The position numbers and the translations under genes are program-made. From the NCBI GenBank assembly GCA_019918135.1, contig WBZZ01002058.1, forward strand, positions 72,501-124,415: DNA of 51,915 nucleotides. The letters are read 5' to 3'. This DNA comes from Paulinella micropora. Lineage: Eukaryota; Cercozoa; Imbricatea; Euglyphida; Paulinellidae. The stretch's first letter is position 1, and each line of letters opens with the position of its first letter. Positions 9,307-17,571 of this stretch are shown here, piece after piece. The notes under the pieces are model-generated. The model made no database searches. It was given only the letters and a program-made list of their open reading frames with translations, and was not told the origin of the DNA.

Positions 9307-10152
9307 TTACAAATAGGTGTCAAAACCATACCCATTCTGTGCTTTTAATTTTTCCGCTTCTTCTTCTTTAAGGTCTGTATAACCGCTAGCAAACTTAAAC
9401 CTGTTGCCTTTCGCTCGCTCCATTAAAAATCTCATACCATGCCAACCGCACGTGTCTGAGGTGTTTGATTGTTGTTTTACTTGATTAACCTTCATTAATA
9501 AATAACTATCGGGGTGGCTTTTGTCTATTAGTTGTTTCATTTGTTGTTGAAAGTCTTCTGTTGGCTCATAAAGTGCTAAAGGGTCATACACTTCAACACT
9601 CCTGTCTTTATCTAGACTTATCCATACTGCGATCCAATGAAACCCTGCTTGCTTGTGATTGTCCTAATTCATAATAAATCCGTATCGCTTTCTGCTTCCT
9701 GGCTTCAACTTGTTGATTTCATCACTGGCTATTGCTCCGAGATACCATCCATATTTTTTCATTATGTCGTCTATTTCATTAGTCATTAGCCCCCGTCCCT
9801 CTCCTTCCTGCATGGATTGCTCTTGCTGTTGCTCTGGCGTCTCCGCGACGCTCAGGGGTATGGTTGTATCCTCTGGCTCTGGATCTGGCTCTGATTGCTG
9901 TGGCTGATATTTATCAACTACACTCTCATTCGTTTCACTCATTCTCGCTTGTTGATGAACATCGTCTATGGTTTTTTCAATATTATTCGCCCCATCGATG
10001 TTTACGAACCGCTCGATAGTCGCAGACGGGAGAGTGGGTTCGTAAATATCAATATTCAAATCATTTGAAACTTGTTTATCTACATTTGGGTCTTTAGTCA
10101 TTTTGCTAGTTAGAGTATTTACAAAATCATGTTTGTTCTTGTGTGTTTCCAA
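9307..10152 (-). pseudogene. adenain-type maturation protease, in-frame TAG
   Basis: A single frame from ATG 10,152 to the stop at 9,307 is interrupted by TAG at 9,664-9,666. The first 162 residues are a disordered, acidic and Q-rich leader, then a helical domain (TNEIDDIMKKYGWYLG). After the TAG come the catalytic-type G-F-H-W-I-A-V-W (histidine), the acidic V-Y-D-P-L-A-L, and the nucleophile motif Q-S-N-T-S-D-T-C-G-W-H-G. This order of His, acidic residue and Cys is that of the adenovirus-type cysteine protease used by polintons and related viruses to mature capsids. The long leader is unusual for the family. CAG to TAG is the simplest route to the stop. Confidence 0.75.
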
Positions 10153-10456
10153 TCTTTGCGGGCTAAATATTTTTTAATTATTTTTATTGAAAATACCTTA
10201 TCAATTAGTTCTTCTAATGTCTTCGCTCCATTCCCTTTTTTTTCATTAATACCCATATACTCTTCATATCTAGCATAATCCGCTACTTTTCTTTTTACGT
10301 TTTCCTTTTCATTTCCAACATCAATATTAAACCTTCTAATCATGTCAATAATCCACTTTGAATTGTCTTTGTAATTTAATTTTTTATGTCCATCACTATC
10401 TAGTCTCTTTTTTAAAGCCTGTGCTAACTCTTTTATAGTATCTACAAAATTCTCCT
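10119..10456 (-). CDS. helical hypothetical protein, truncated upstream
   Basis: The frame ending at 10,119 overlaps the protease start by 34 bases. It is open upstream past the ATG at 10,343 to about 10,456, where AT-rich viral sequence ends. Visible sequence is charged alpha helix: D-T-I-K-E-L-A-Q-A-L-K-K-R, then W-I-I-D-M-I-R-R-F-N-I-D-V-G, A-R-Y-E-E-Y-M-G-I-N-E and a basic C-terminus. Its true 5' end is missing, probably cut off at the virus-host junction. Function unknown. Confidence 0.5.
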
Positions 10457-10988
10457 GTTTTCAAACGCACAAACGAAGCAGAGATATCACGACCGCGGTG
10501 AGGGTTGAGACCAGAGACGCAGGTAAACCTTTTACCGTCAAGTGCAAACTCTGCAAAACTCCCTACCGCGCCAGTCGAGTTGGAACCTGATACGACGTTC
10601 ACATCTAGCTTGCTCAAGCTTGTTCCTACGAATAATGAGTTCAAACTTCAATATTGCAGTTAAAGCCTACAATCATGATCGATCCTTACCGTCCTCTCGG
10701 GGTCCACGCCTTTGTCTCTCTCTCTGTCTGGCCACAAGGTGCCTTGCAGCTGTGGCGCGTGGTTGTAGTGTGCCACGGCACTGTGTGCAGTGACATGGCA
10801 CCATGTACTCGCCAGACCTCGGCATGTCAGTGAAATGAGTGCAGGTCACTAAAGTTGTGACAATGTCACATCCAGCCACCGTTTTGAATTCAGAAAAGGC
10901 GAAACTATACCTCTTCTACCCGTATCACGTCAAAGTTTGCGGGCCGGTCGGTCGCGTGTTGTGTTCGTTTGAATCAGCACACGACATC
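10457..10988. other. 5' flank of host gene; no gene called
   Basis: Composition changes to GC-rich at about 10,457. Short overlapping ORFs on both strands show no recognisable domain. Two palindromic words of the 20-bp-period family are present near the host gene start: a good one at 10,857-10,869 (GTGACAATGTCAC) and a weak one exactly 20 bp before it (10,837). Two more weak ones lie at about 10,770 and 10,790. Confidence 0.5.
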
Positions 10989-11195
10989 ATGGGCAAGAAG
11001 TCCGTCCCTCAACCAAAGAAGCCTTCCACAAGGGCTGGCGGCAAGCGAGAAAAGGAGGAAAAGGAGGAACAAGCGGAGGGCGAGCACGAAAACCGGGGCC
11101 GGGGGAGGAAAGCTGGGAGGAAAAACGACACACACTTAACGAAGTCCCCAGAACCCAAACGGCAAAAAACAGCTTCTTCTCCCGAAAAAGCAACT
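10989..11195 (+). CDS. host gene, candidate first coding exon
   Basis: The ATG at 10,989 opens 69 codons of a basic, disordered N-terminus: MGKKSVPQPKKPSTRAGGK, then mixed K/E and R/G runs and P-E-P-K-R-Q-K-T, which resembles a nuclear localisation signal. It ends in phase 0 at a strong donor, GTATGT (11,196-11,201). The frame is also open upstream to 10,839, so a longer N-terminus is possible. The following intron would hold four SINE copies and end at the acceptor TTTGCAG (12,627-12,633). The exon call rests on splice signals and codon character only. Confidence 0.5.
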
Positions 11196-11260
11196 GTATG
11201 TTTCCCTTGGTCTTCGTGCTTCTTCTCTTTGTATCTCTGTCTCCCTCTCTCTCCCTCTCT

Positions 11261-11302
11261 AATAATAATAATAATAATAATACTAACAATAATAGTAATG
11301 AT
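11261..11302. repeat. (TAA)n microsatellite, SINE tail
   Basis: Interrupted TAA repeats form the 3' tail (minus-strand ATT) of SINE copy 1. Confidence 0.8.
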
Positions 11303-11569
11303 AGTGCTTCTCTGTCAATGGCTGATGCATTTCTGCACATGCGCCTCCATCGTCTCACCCGTGAGGGGAGTACGAAGAATTGACGATAGGCTCTAATGAC
11401 ACCCCCGCAAGGGCAGTTCCAACACTTCCAGACGGACCGGTATGTTCAATGAAAATACTGGTCCGGACGGACCGGTATGTTCAATGAAAATACTGGTGGC
11501 ACCGACGGGAATCGAACTGGCGACAGGGCCCAGATGGTAGAACTTGACCACTGGGCTATCACGGTGTCC
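11303..11569 (-). mobile_element. tRNA-derived SINE, copy 1
   Basis: Read on the minus strand, the element starts GGACACCGTGATAGCCCAGTGG, carrying a pol III A box, and 30-odd bases on has a B box (GTTCGATTCC). This is a tRNA-like head of about 72 bp. A body of about 195 bp follows and ends GAGAAGCACT, then (ATT)n. Length without tail is 267 bp. The body contains a 35-bp tandem duplication (ACCGGTATGTTCAATG... twice on the plus strand). It has no coding capacity. The ORFs through it are artefacts of the trinucleotide tails. Confidence 0.85.
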
Positions 11570-11628
11570 AAAATAGTAATGATAATAATGATAATAATAA
11601 TAATAAGAATAATAATAATAATAATAAT

Positions 11629-11897
11629 AGTGCTTCTCTGTCAATGGCTGATGCATTTCTGCACATGCGCCTCCATCGTCTCACCCGTGAGGGGAGTACG
11701 AAGAATTGACGATAAGCTCTAATGACACCCCCGCAAGGGCAGTTCCAACACTTCCAGACGGGCCGGTATGTTCAATGAAAATACTGGTCCAGAAATAGAC
11801 CGGTATGTTCAATGAAAATACTGGTGGCACCGACGGGAATCGAACTGGCGACAGGGCCCAGATGGTAGAACTTGACCACTGGGCTATCACGGTGTCC
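11629..11897 (-). mobile_element. tRNA-derived SINE, copy 2
   Basis: Full-length copy, 269 bp. It has a diagnostic GAAATAGAC variant between the two 35-bp repeats that is shared only with copy 9 (37,396), suggesting a subfamily. It is inserted within the (TAA)n run that separates it from copy 1. Confidence 0.85.
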
Positions 11898-11900
11898 ATA

Positions 11901-11975
<75 letters not shown>

Positions 11976-11976
<1 letters not shown>

Positions 11977-12242
11977 GTGCTTCTCTGTCAATGGCTGATG
12001 CATTTCTGCACATGCGCCTCCATCGTCTCACCCGTGAGGGGAGTACGAAGAATTGACGATAAGCTCTAATGACACCCCCGCAAGGGCAGTTCCAACACTT
12101 CCAGACGGGCCGGTATGTTCAATGAAAATACTGGTCCAGACGGATCGGTATGTTCAATGAAAATACTGGTGGCACCGACGGGAATCGAACTGGCGACAGG
12201 GCCCAGATGGTAGAACTTGACCACTGGGCTATCACGGTGTCC
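11976..12242 (-). mobile_element. tRNA-derived SINE, copy 3
   Basis: Full-length 267-bp copy with the duplicated 35-bp segment. It is separated from copy 2 by a long uninterrupted (TAA)n run (11,900-11,975). Confidence 0.85.
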
Positions 12243-12280
<38 letters not shown>

Positions 12281-12281
<1 letters not shown>

Positions 12282-12512
12282 GTGCTTCTCTGTCAATGGC
12301 TGATGCAAATCTGCACATGCGCCTCCATCGTCTCACCCGTGAGGGGAGTACGAAGAATTGACGATAGGCTCTAATGACACCCCCGCACGGGCAGTTCCAA
12401 CACTTCCAGACGGACCGGTATGTTCCATGAAAATACTGGTGGCACCGACGGGAATCGAACTGGCGACAGGGCCCAGATGGTAGAACTTGACCACTGGGCT
12501 ATCACGGTGTCC
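12281..12512 (-). mobile_element. tRNA-derived SINE, copy 4 (short form)
   Basis: 232-bp copy that lacks one of the two 35-bp internal repeats. It is followed by (TAA)n to 12,572, which is the microsatellite at the 5' side of the whole array. Confidence 0.85.
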
Positions 12513-12529
12513 AATAATAATGATAATAA

Positions 12530-12572
<43 letters not shown>

Positions 12573-12633
12573 CTCTCTTTCTCTCTCTCTCTCTCTCTTT
12601 TATCTTTCTCTCATGCCCAACGTGTATTTGCAG

Positions 12634-13148
12634 GCGCCAGACAAGGCAAGAGCGGAGGAATCTTCAGAGCAAGAGAAAGAGAAAGAGAAAGAGAAAGAGA
12701 AGAAGAAAGAGAAAGAGAAAGAGGAAGAGAAGGAGAAAGAGAAGGAGAAGGAGAAAGAGAAAGAGAAATAGGAAGAGAAAGAGAAATAGGAAGAGAAAGA
12801 GGAATAGGAAGAGAAAGAGATGGAGAAGGAGAAAGAGAGAAGGAGAAAGAGAAAGAGAAAGAGAAAGAGAAGGAGAAAGAGAAGCAGAAGGAGAAGGAGA
12901 AAGAGAAAAAGAAGGAGAAAGAGGAAGAGGAAGAGAACAAGAAAGAGAAAGAGAAAGAGAAAGAGAAAGAGCAAGAGAAGGAGAAAGAGAAGGAGAAAGA
13001 GAAAGAGAAAGAGAAGGAGAAGGAGAAAGAGAAAAAGGAAGAGAACAAGAAAGAGAAAGAGAAAGAGGACGAGAAGAGGAAAAAGAAAGAGGAAGAAGAA
13101 GAGAAAGAGAAGAAGAAAAAGAAAGAGGAAGAGGAAGAGAAAGAGAAG
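12634..13148 (+). other. GAGAAA-type low-complexity block, possible exon
   Basis: Just after a good acceptor (TTTGCAG ending at 12,633) comes A-P-D-K-A-R-A-E-E-S-S-E-Q-E-K in the phase left by the first exon. It passes into a purine-only hexanucleotide repeat (GAGAAA and variants) about 480 bp long. In phase 0 this reads (EK)n and stops at TAG 12,768-12,770. A second frame is open throughout as (RE)n then (KE)n to 13,214. No GT dinucleotide occurs inside the repeat, so no internal donor exists. It is either a terminal or broken exon enlarged by repeat expansion, or an intronic satellite. The minus-strand ORFs over it are shadows. Confidence 0.4.
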
Positions 13149-13224
13149 TTGTTCTTGTTGTCCTTGTTTTTGTTCTTGTTCTTGTGCTTGTGTGCATGCA
13201 GGTACCCTTGCTGAGTATACTATG

Positions 13225-13328
13225 GACACATTGTCACACATTTTGTGATAATATCACGTAATAGGTGACTATATGTAGTACCAAGCTTGCAGTATGTGAC
13301 ATAGTCACATACTTTGTGATATTATCAC
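13225..13328. repeat. 20-bp-period palindrome cluster 1
   Basis: 13-bp palindromic words lie at 13,225, 13,245 (GTGATAATATCAC), 13,265 (half site), 13,296 and 13,316 (GTGATATTATCAC). Neighbours start exactly 20 bp apart within each sub-run. The position is intronic, just upstream of the exon at 13,368. Confidence 0.8.
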
Positions 13329-13367
13329 TTATTTTGTGGCATTGACCCTAATTCCTTCCCTCTACAG

Positions 13368-13576
13368 GGAATTATCTTCCACCGAGAGGGAGAAGAAGGA
13401 CTTACTGTGCCATTTCATGAAGAGAAGTTTCTTCCCTGGTTTTCTGGGTGCCACCAGAGCAGATATCCCCTCTATAAAATTTTGGCTCTCTGACAAGAGC
13501 TACAAGAACGTGCGACAGTACATGCTCGCCGTAATGCAGTACATGACGGTGGAGAACTTCCCCACCGTACCGTTTG
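13368..13576 (+). CDS. host gene, candidate internal exon
   Basis: It follows the acceptor TTCCCTCTACAG. The open frame reads E-L-S-S-T-E-R-E-K-K-D-L-L-C-H-F-M-K-R-S-F-F-P-G-F-L-G-A-T and, later, Y-M-L-A-V-M-Q-Y-M-T-V-E-N-F-P. This is a typical globular helical composition, quite unlike the flanking repeats. The donor would be GTCTCA at 13,577, which is weak. A (CT)n and (GT)n intron follows. No domain is recognised. Confidence 0.45.
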
Positions 13577-13598
13577 GTCTCAGTCTCTATTGTTCATC

Positions 13599-13664
13599 TC
13601 ACTCTCTCTCTCTCTCTCTCTCTCTCTCCCCCTTGCTGTCTATCTATAGTGTGTGTGTGTGTGT
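13599..13664. repeat. (CT)n and (GT)n tracts in intron
   Basis: A pure (TC)n run to about 13,626 and a (TG)n run at about 13,650-13,664, between two candidate exons. Confidence 0.8.
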
Positions 13665-13708
13665 GTTTGTTTGGTGTCGTAAGTAGTGATTGCGTGCCTG
13701 TTGTACAG

Positions 13709-14047
13709 CTTTCGAGATGGAGCATACCTGGGAGTCCATGCTGCCGACTCTGAGTGCCCTTCTTAAGGACTTCCGGAGCACCATGCCAGCGAAAGGACCT
13801 GACCACCGGGCGGCACCGGCATCACCACCTGGGTCCCCTCAGCGAAGCGTACGTTGTCCCAGCCCCGGCCCTGGCCAAGGCCAAGGCGCTTGCGTTGAGC
13901 AAGCCCAACAAGGTAAGCAGCAAGGCGGTGAGGCGGATGTCAGCGAAGAGGGTAATCTGGCGCTGTCAGCGGTGCCGTGGCCAGAGGGCGTTGTCCCAGA
14001 AGTTCTGCTGCAATTGCGGAATGTACCGCCACTGGGACGACAACGGT
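13709..14047 (+). CDS. host gene, candidate exon(s) with zinc ribbon
   Basis: After acceptor TTGTACAG the first part reads F-E-M-E-H-T-W-E-S-M-L-P-T-L-S-A-L-L-K-D-F-R, then a proline-rich linker. A second frame, from about 13,920, gives R-V-I-W-R-C-Q-R-C-R-G and F-C-C-N-C-G-M-Y-R-H-W, a zinc ribbon with paired C-x2-C and C-x-C knuckles. The frame change is bridged either by a short intron using a GTACGT or GTAAGC donor (13,850 and 13,913) or by an indel. The zinc-ribbon exon ends at the (CT)n tract. Zinc ribbons of this sort bind nucleic acids or other proteins. The family is not identified. Confidence 0.45.
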
Positions 14048-14049
14048 CT

Positions 14050-14104
<55 letters not shown>
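14046..14104. repeat. (CT)n intronic tract
   Basis: An uninterrupted CT run of nearly 60 bases between the two zinc-ribbon exons. It could serve as an extended polypyrimidine tract. Confidence 0.9.
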
Positions 14105-14108
<4 letters not shown>

Positions 14109-14141
14109 ATGCGTTGCAATTGGTGTTTGTTTGCTGCCCAG

Positions 14142-14314
14142 CCGAGGACCTGGACATGGACAAGCACTTCGTCTGCCAAGGTGTAGCGTGCAATCAGCCC
14201 TTGCGGATTGGTACCGCTATTTGCAGCAACTGCTCGCACGAGCAGGAGGAGACAGGCAAGGCAGACTCCAAGCACGAGGAGGAGGGAAGTGCTTCGCAGT
14301 CACCCGCGCAATCC
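14142..14314 (+). CDS. host gene, second zinc-ribbon exon
   Basis: The exon is bounded by acceptor GCTGCCCAG and donor GTACCC (14,315). It reads E-D-L-D-M-D-K-H-F-V-C-Q-G-V-A-C-N-Q-P-L-R-I-G-T-A-I-C-S-N-C-S-H, that is C-x4-C and C-x2-C. This is a second zinc-binding unit that parallels the one in the previous exon. It continues into a charged, disordered segment (E-Q-E-E-T-G-K-A-D-S-K-H-E-E-E-G). The frame is the same as that of the first zinc ribbon. Two consecutive zinc units in adjacent exons support a real gene. Confidence 0.5.
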
Positions 14315-14353
14315 GTACCCCCCCCCCCCCTCTCTCTCTCTCTCTCTCGTATC

Positions 14354-14389
14354 GACACAATGTCACACATTTTGTAACAATTTCGTACG

Positions 14390-14431
<42 letters not shown>

Positions 14432-14578
14432 GACGGCTAAAGCACGACACATAATCACATAATTTCTGACATAATCACGTACATAGTGACAATTTATCAC
14501 ATAATGATTGATAATGCTGCAGCAAGCCACAATATCACTTAATATGTGACATCATCACAAAATTAGTGACATTGTTGC
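14354..14578. repeat. 20-bp-period palindrome cluster 2, with (CT)n
   Basis: Palindromic words start at 14,354 and 14,374; at 14,446, 14,466 and 14,486; and at 14,526, 14,546 and 14,566. Each run has an exact 20-bp step. A (CT)n run (14,393-14,428) lies between the first and second runs. All of it is in the intron before the exon at 14,628. Confidence 0.8.
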
Positions 14579-14627
14579 CAGGACGAAGGGCATTGCTCTC
14601 TCTTTCTTTCTTGTTGTTGTTCTGTAG

Positions 14628-15278
14628 CCATCTGCGTCACCCTCGAAAGCCGGCGAGAACCAACGCACACAGAGCGAGTGGCCGGGCTTGTATTGGCAAA
14701 CCAACGTCAATGGTCTCACGCAATTAGTGAACGAGGACGGAGTTCTGAGTGAGTTTCAGTCCCTGCAGAAAGGCAGAGTTTTGTACTTTGCGTGGAAGGG
14801 TGAGGAAGGTGAGCGTGCTGCCATGAAGATGCGCGTGCTGGGCGCGCCCCGGGGAACGATATGCGACCACGTCATTCCTGGCAACTATGTTGTCACGGAG
14901 GCGTTGGAAGTTAGGCAGGATCCGCAGGTTAAAAAACTTTTCGTTTCTTCGGGTTGAAGAGCAAAACTTTTTCGAATTATTTCGATGGTTCAGACCATGT
15001 GGGCGGAAAACTTTTTGTTGAGGGAGTATCTCTAGCTAAAGCTATTCGTCCGCCCGAAGGTACGCAGCCCCAGCGCTTGCTGCAGTACTACGATGTGACG
15101 GACTATCTACACAAGAAGCAGGCTGATCTTTCTGCGGCCCCTCCTGACTGGTGGGGGACCTTGGAAAACATTCCGACTTGGAAGGTATTGCGGAAGAGGA
15201 GCCCCTGTCAGACAATGGAGCGGATCCGTCGGAGGAAGATGAAGATGAAGTCGAGGTAGTAGAAGAGGAAGACAAGTA
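14628..15278 (+). CDS. host gene, long 3' exon with acidic tail
   Basis: After acceptor TTCTGTAG the frame reads P-S-A-S-P-S-K-A-G-E-N-Q-R, then E-W-P-G-L-Y-W-Q-T-N-V-N-G and further globular sequence to Q-D-P-Q (14,927). An A6 run at 14,931 then breaks the frame. The next frame continues sensibly (N-Y-F-D-G-S-D-H-V-G-G-K-L-F-V-E-G) to P-T-W (about 15,180). A second shift leads to an acidic tail (P-S-E-E-D-E-D-E-V-E-V-V-E-E-E-D-K) and TAG. Alternatively short introns (GTTAAA at 14,928, GTATTG at 15,184) exist, but the phases do not fit. Single-base loss at two homopolymers explains both breaks. The domain is unknown. Confidence 0.5.
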
Positions 15279-15562
15279 GGTAATCACTACATGTTTCATG
15301 AGATAATGTAAACATGATGCACTGCACTGTGATAATGTAATGTTGTTTGCTTGGTGCAGGGTACAGGTTGAGGTTGTGAGTCAGGTATGGAGCTGGCAAT
15401 TGGTGCTTGGGCAGCTTTGGTGCTTGCCAATGTCACATGACAAGGAATGGTGCAATATGTACTTAGTTAGGTACCTAGGTTTGCAGTCTTTGTCACAGTT
15501 TGAGCGTGAGGAAATGTGTGTAAAACACAATGTGCATTTTTGGGTCTCCACATGTTAGGCAG

Positions 15563-15843
15563 GGAACAATGCCAGCAAATCCACTTTGCTTTATCCTGCT
15601 TTTCTGTCAAATGTAGATTTCAGAAATGGGCATCCTAGAATTATTTTCACAGCCAGGCATGAGAGTTGTAGCGAGTACACTGGAGTAATTACTGAGAAAG
15701 ATTTAATGGAAGGTGAGAGAGTATTCGACGGCGGAAGTGAGCCATACAGCAAGGAGGGTAGAAGGCTGACCCGAGATAGTTCGAACAGGATTGTGGAACT
15801 TGGGCGCAAACACAACAGGCAGCTAAGTTTCGATTTGAAATAG
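15563..15843 (+). CDS. candidate last exon, 93 codons
   Basis: It follows acceptor TGTTAGGCAG. The open frame reads N-N-A-S-K-S-T-L-L-Y-P-A-F-L-S-N-V-D-F and I-I-F-T-A-R-H-E-S-C-S-E-Y-T-G-V-I-T, and ends F-D-L-K TAG. It could belong to the gene above, via a mini-exon at 15,359-15,383 bounded by GGTGCAG and GTATGG, or to a separate gene. An ATTAAA polyadenylation-like signal lies at 15,937-15,942. No domain is recognised. Confidence 0.4.
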
Positions 15844-16334
15844 CTTCAAGTTTATTAATATTTCGCTAAGTTTCTTCTTTATTACTGTAACATAACAACA
15901 TTGTATATTTATTTGAATCGCTGCGTTAAAGTGTTCATTAAATTACTTTAGGACTTGAATATTAATATTACTTGGAGCCGGGAGACCGGAGGGACCGGAG
16001 GGATAGGGGACCGGAGTGATACTGTGATTATGTCACAAAATATGTGACAATATCACTTTCTTTGTGACTTTATCATTTATAAATTAATGACATAGTCACC
16101 CTTCTTGTGATATTATCACTTTCTTAAGGAGGGCCAACCATAGCTTTTGTGATATAATCACAATCTTTGTGACATAATCACAAAACACAAAATTACAATT
16201 TTTGTGACAACAGTCACATTTTTTGTGATAATATAATAAAAATAGTCAAAAAGAAAAAAGTGATAATGTCATTTGCGAAGTGATAATGTAAAAACAATAA
16301 TAAGGATAATCTCCAGTCAAAGCATAAGAAATGC
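15844..16334. other. 3' flank: ATTAAA, G-rich repeat, palindrome cluster 3
   Basis: The stretch holds the ATTAAA signal (15,937), then a G-rich tract of GACCGGAGG-type repeats at about 15,976-16,016. The largest palindrome cluster follows, with sites at 16,024, 16,044 and 16,064; 16,087 and 16,107; 16,149 and 16,169; and 16,204. Steps are 20 bp within each run. No coding region is seen. Confidence 0.75.
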
Positions 16335-16362
16335 TAATAATAATAATAATAATAATAATAAT

Positions 16363-16629
16363 AGTGCTTCTCTGTCAATGGCTGATGCATTTCTGCACAT
16401 GCGCCTCCATCGTCTCACCCGTGAGGGGAGTACGAAGAATTGACGATAGGCTCTAATGACACCCCCGCAAGGGCAGTTCCAACACTTCCAGACGGACCGG
16501 TATGTTCAATGAAAATACTGGTCCAGACGGACCGGTATGTTCAATGAAAATACTGGTGGCACCGACGGGAATCGAACTGGCGACAGGGCCCAGATGGTAG
16601 AACTTGACCACTGGGCTATCACGGTGTCC
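16363..16629 (-). mobile_element. tRNA-derived SINE, copy 5
   Basis: Full-length 267-bp copy with both 35-bp repeats; first of the second SINE array. Its 5' neighbour is a long (TAA)n run containing a (TAGTAA)n segment at about 16,695-16,733. Confidence 0.85.
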
Positions 16630-16631
16630 AA

Positions 16632-16698
<67 letters not shown>

Positions 16699-16736
16699 GT
16701 AATAGTAATAGTAATAGTAATAGTAATAGTAATAAC

Positions 16737-16772
<36 letters not shown>

Positions 16773-16773
<1 letters not shown>

Positions 16774-17003
16774 GTGCTTCTCTGTCAATGGCTGATGCAA
16801 ATCTGCACATGCGCCTCCATCGTCTCACCCGTGAGGGGAGTACGAAGAATTGGCGATAGGCTCTAATGACACCCCCGCAAGGGCAGTTCCAACACTTCCA
16901 GGCGGACCGGTATGTTCAATGAAAGTACTGGTGGCACGACGGGAATCGAACTGGCGACAGGGCCCAGATGGTAGAACTTGACCACTGGGCTATCACGGTG
17001 TCC
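16773..17003 (-). mobile_element. tRNA-derived SINE, copy 6 (short form)
   Basis: 231-bp copy with one 35-bp unit, like copy 4. It carries a one-base loss in the tRNA-like part (GGCACGACGGG instead of GGCACCGACGGG on the plus strand). Confidence 0.85.
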
Positions 17004-17059
<56 letters not shown>

Positions 17060-17060
<1 letters not shown>

Positions 17061-17326
17061 GTGCTTCTCTGTCAATGGCTGATGCATTTCTGCACATGCG
17101 CCTCCATCGTCTCACCCGTGAGGGGAGTACGAAGAATTGACGATAAGCTCTAATGACACCCCCGCAAGGGCAGTTCCAACACTTCCAGACGGGCCGGTAT
17201 GTTCAATGAAAATACTGGTCCAGACGGATCGGTATGTACAATGAAAATACTGGTGGCACCGACGGGAATCGAACTGGCGACAGGGCCCAGATGGTAGAAC
17301 TTGACCACTGGGCTATCACGGTGTCC
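17060..17326 (-). mobile_element. tRNA-derived SINE, copy 7
   Basis: Full-length 267-bp copy with both internal repeats, set between two (TAA)n runs. Confidence 0.85.
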
Positions 17327-17376
<50 letters not shown>

Positions 17377-17377
<1 letters not shown>

Positions 17378-17571
17378 GTGCTTCTCTGTCAATGGCTGAT
17401 GCAAATCTGCACATGCGCCTCCATCGTCTCACCCGTGAGGGGAGTGCGAAGAATTGACGATAGGCTCTAATGACACCCCCGCAAGGGCAGTTCCAACACT
17501 TCCAGACGGACCGGTATGTTCAATGAAGATACTGGTGGCACCGAAGGGAATCGAACTGGCGACAGGGCCCA

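Larger units (their letters stand above)
1..10456. mobile_element. endogenous polinton-like virus segment
   Basis: Protein-primed polymerase, double jelly-roll capsid, penton-like protein and adenain-type protease together define a polinton-like virus or Polinton relative. Two convergent gene blocks meet at 4,910-4,957. A packaging ATPase, integrase and terminal inverted repeats are not seen, so the copy is partial or belongs to a lineage lacking an integrase. Base composition is much more AT-rich than the sequence right of 10,457. At least eight genes or gene remnants are disrupted. Confidence 0.8.

Noticed and set aside
11393..12374. ORFs encoding poly-Tyr, poly-Leu, poly-Asn or poly-Ile
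   Set aside because: They are translations of (TAA)n/(ATT)n tails and the flanking SINE. Every frame is open only because of the trinucleotide repeat.
12600..13241. long minus-strand Phe/Leu/Ser-rich ORFs
   Set aside because: These are shadows of the purine hexanucleotide repeat.
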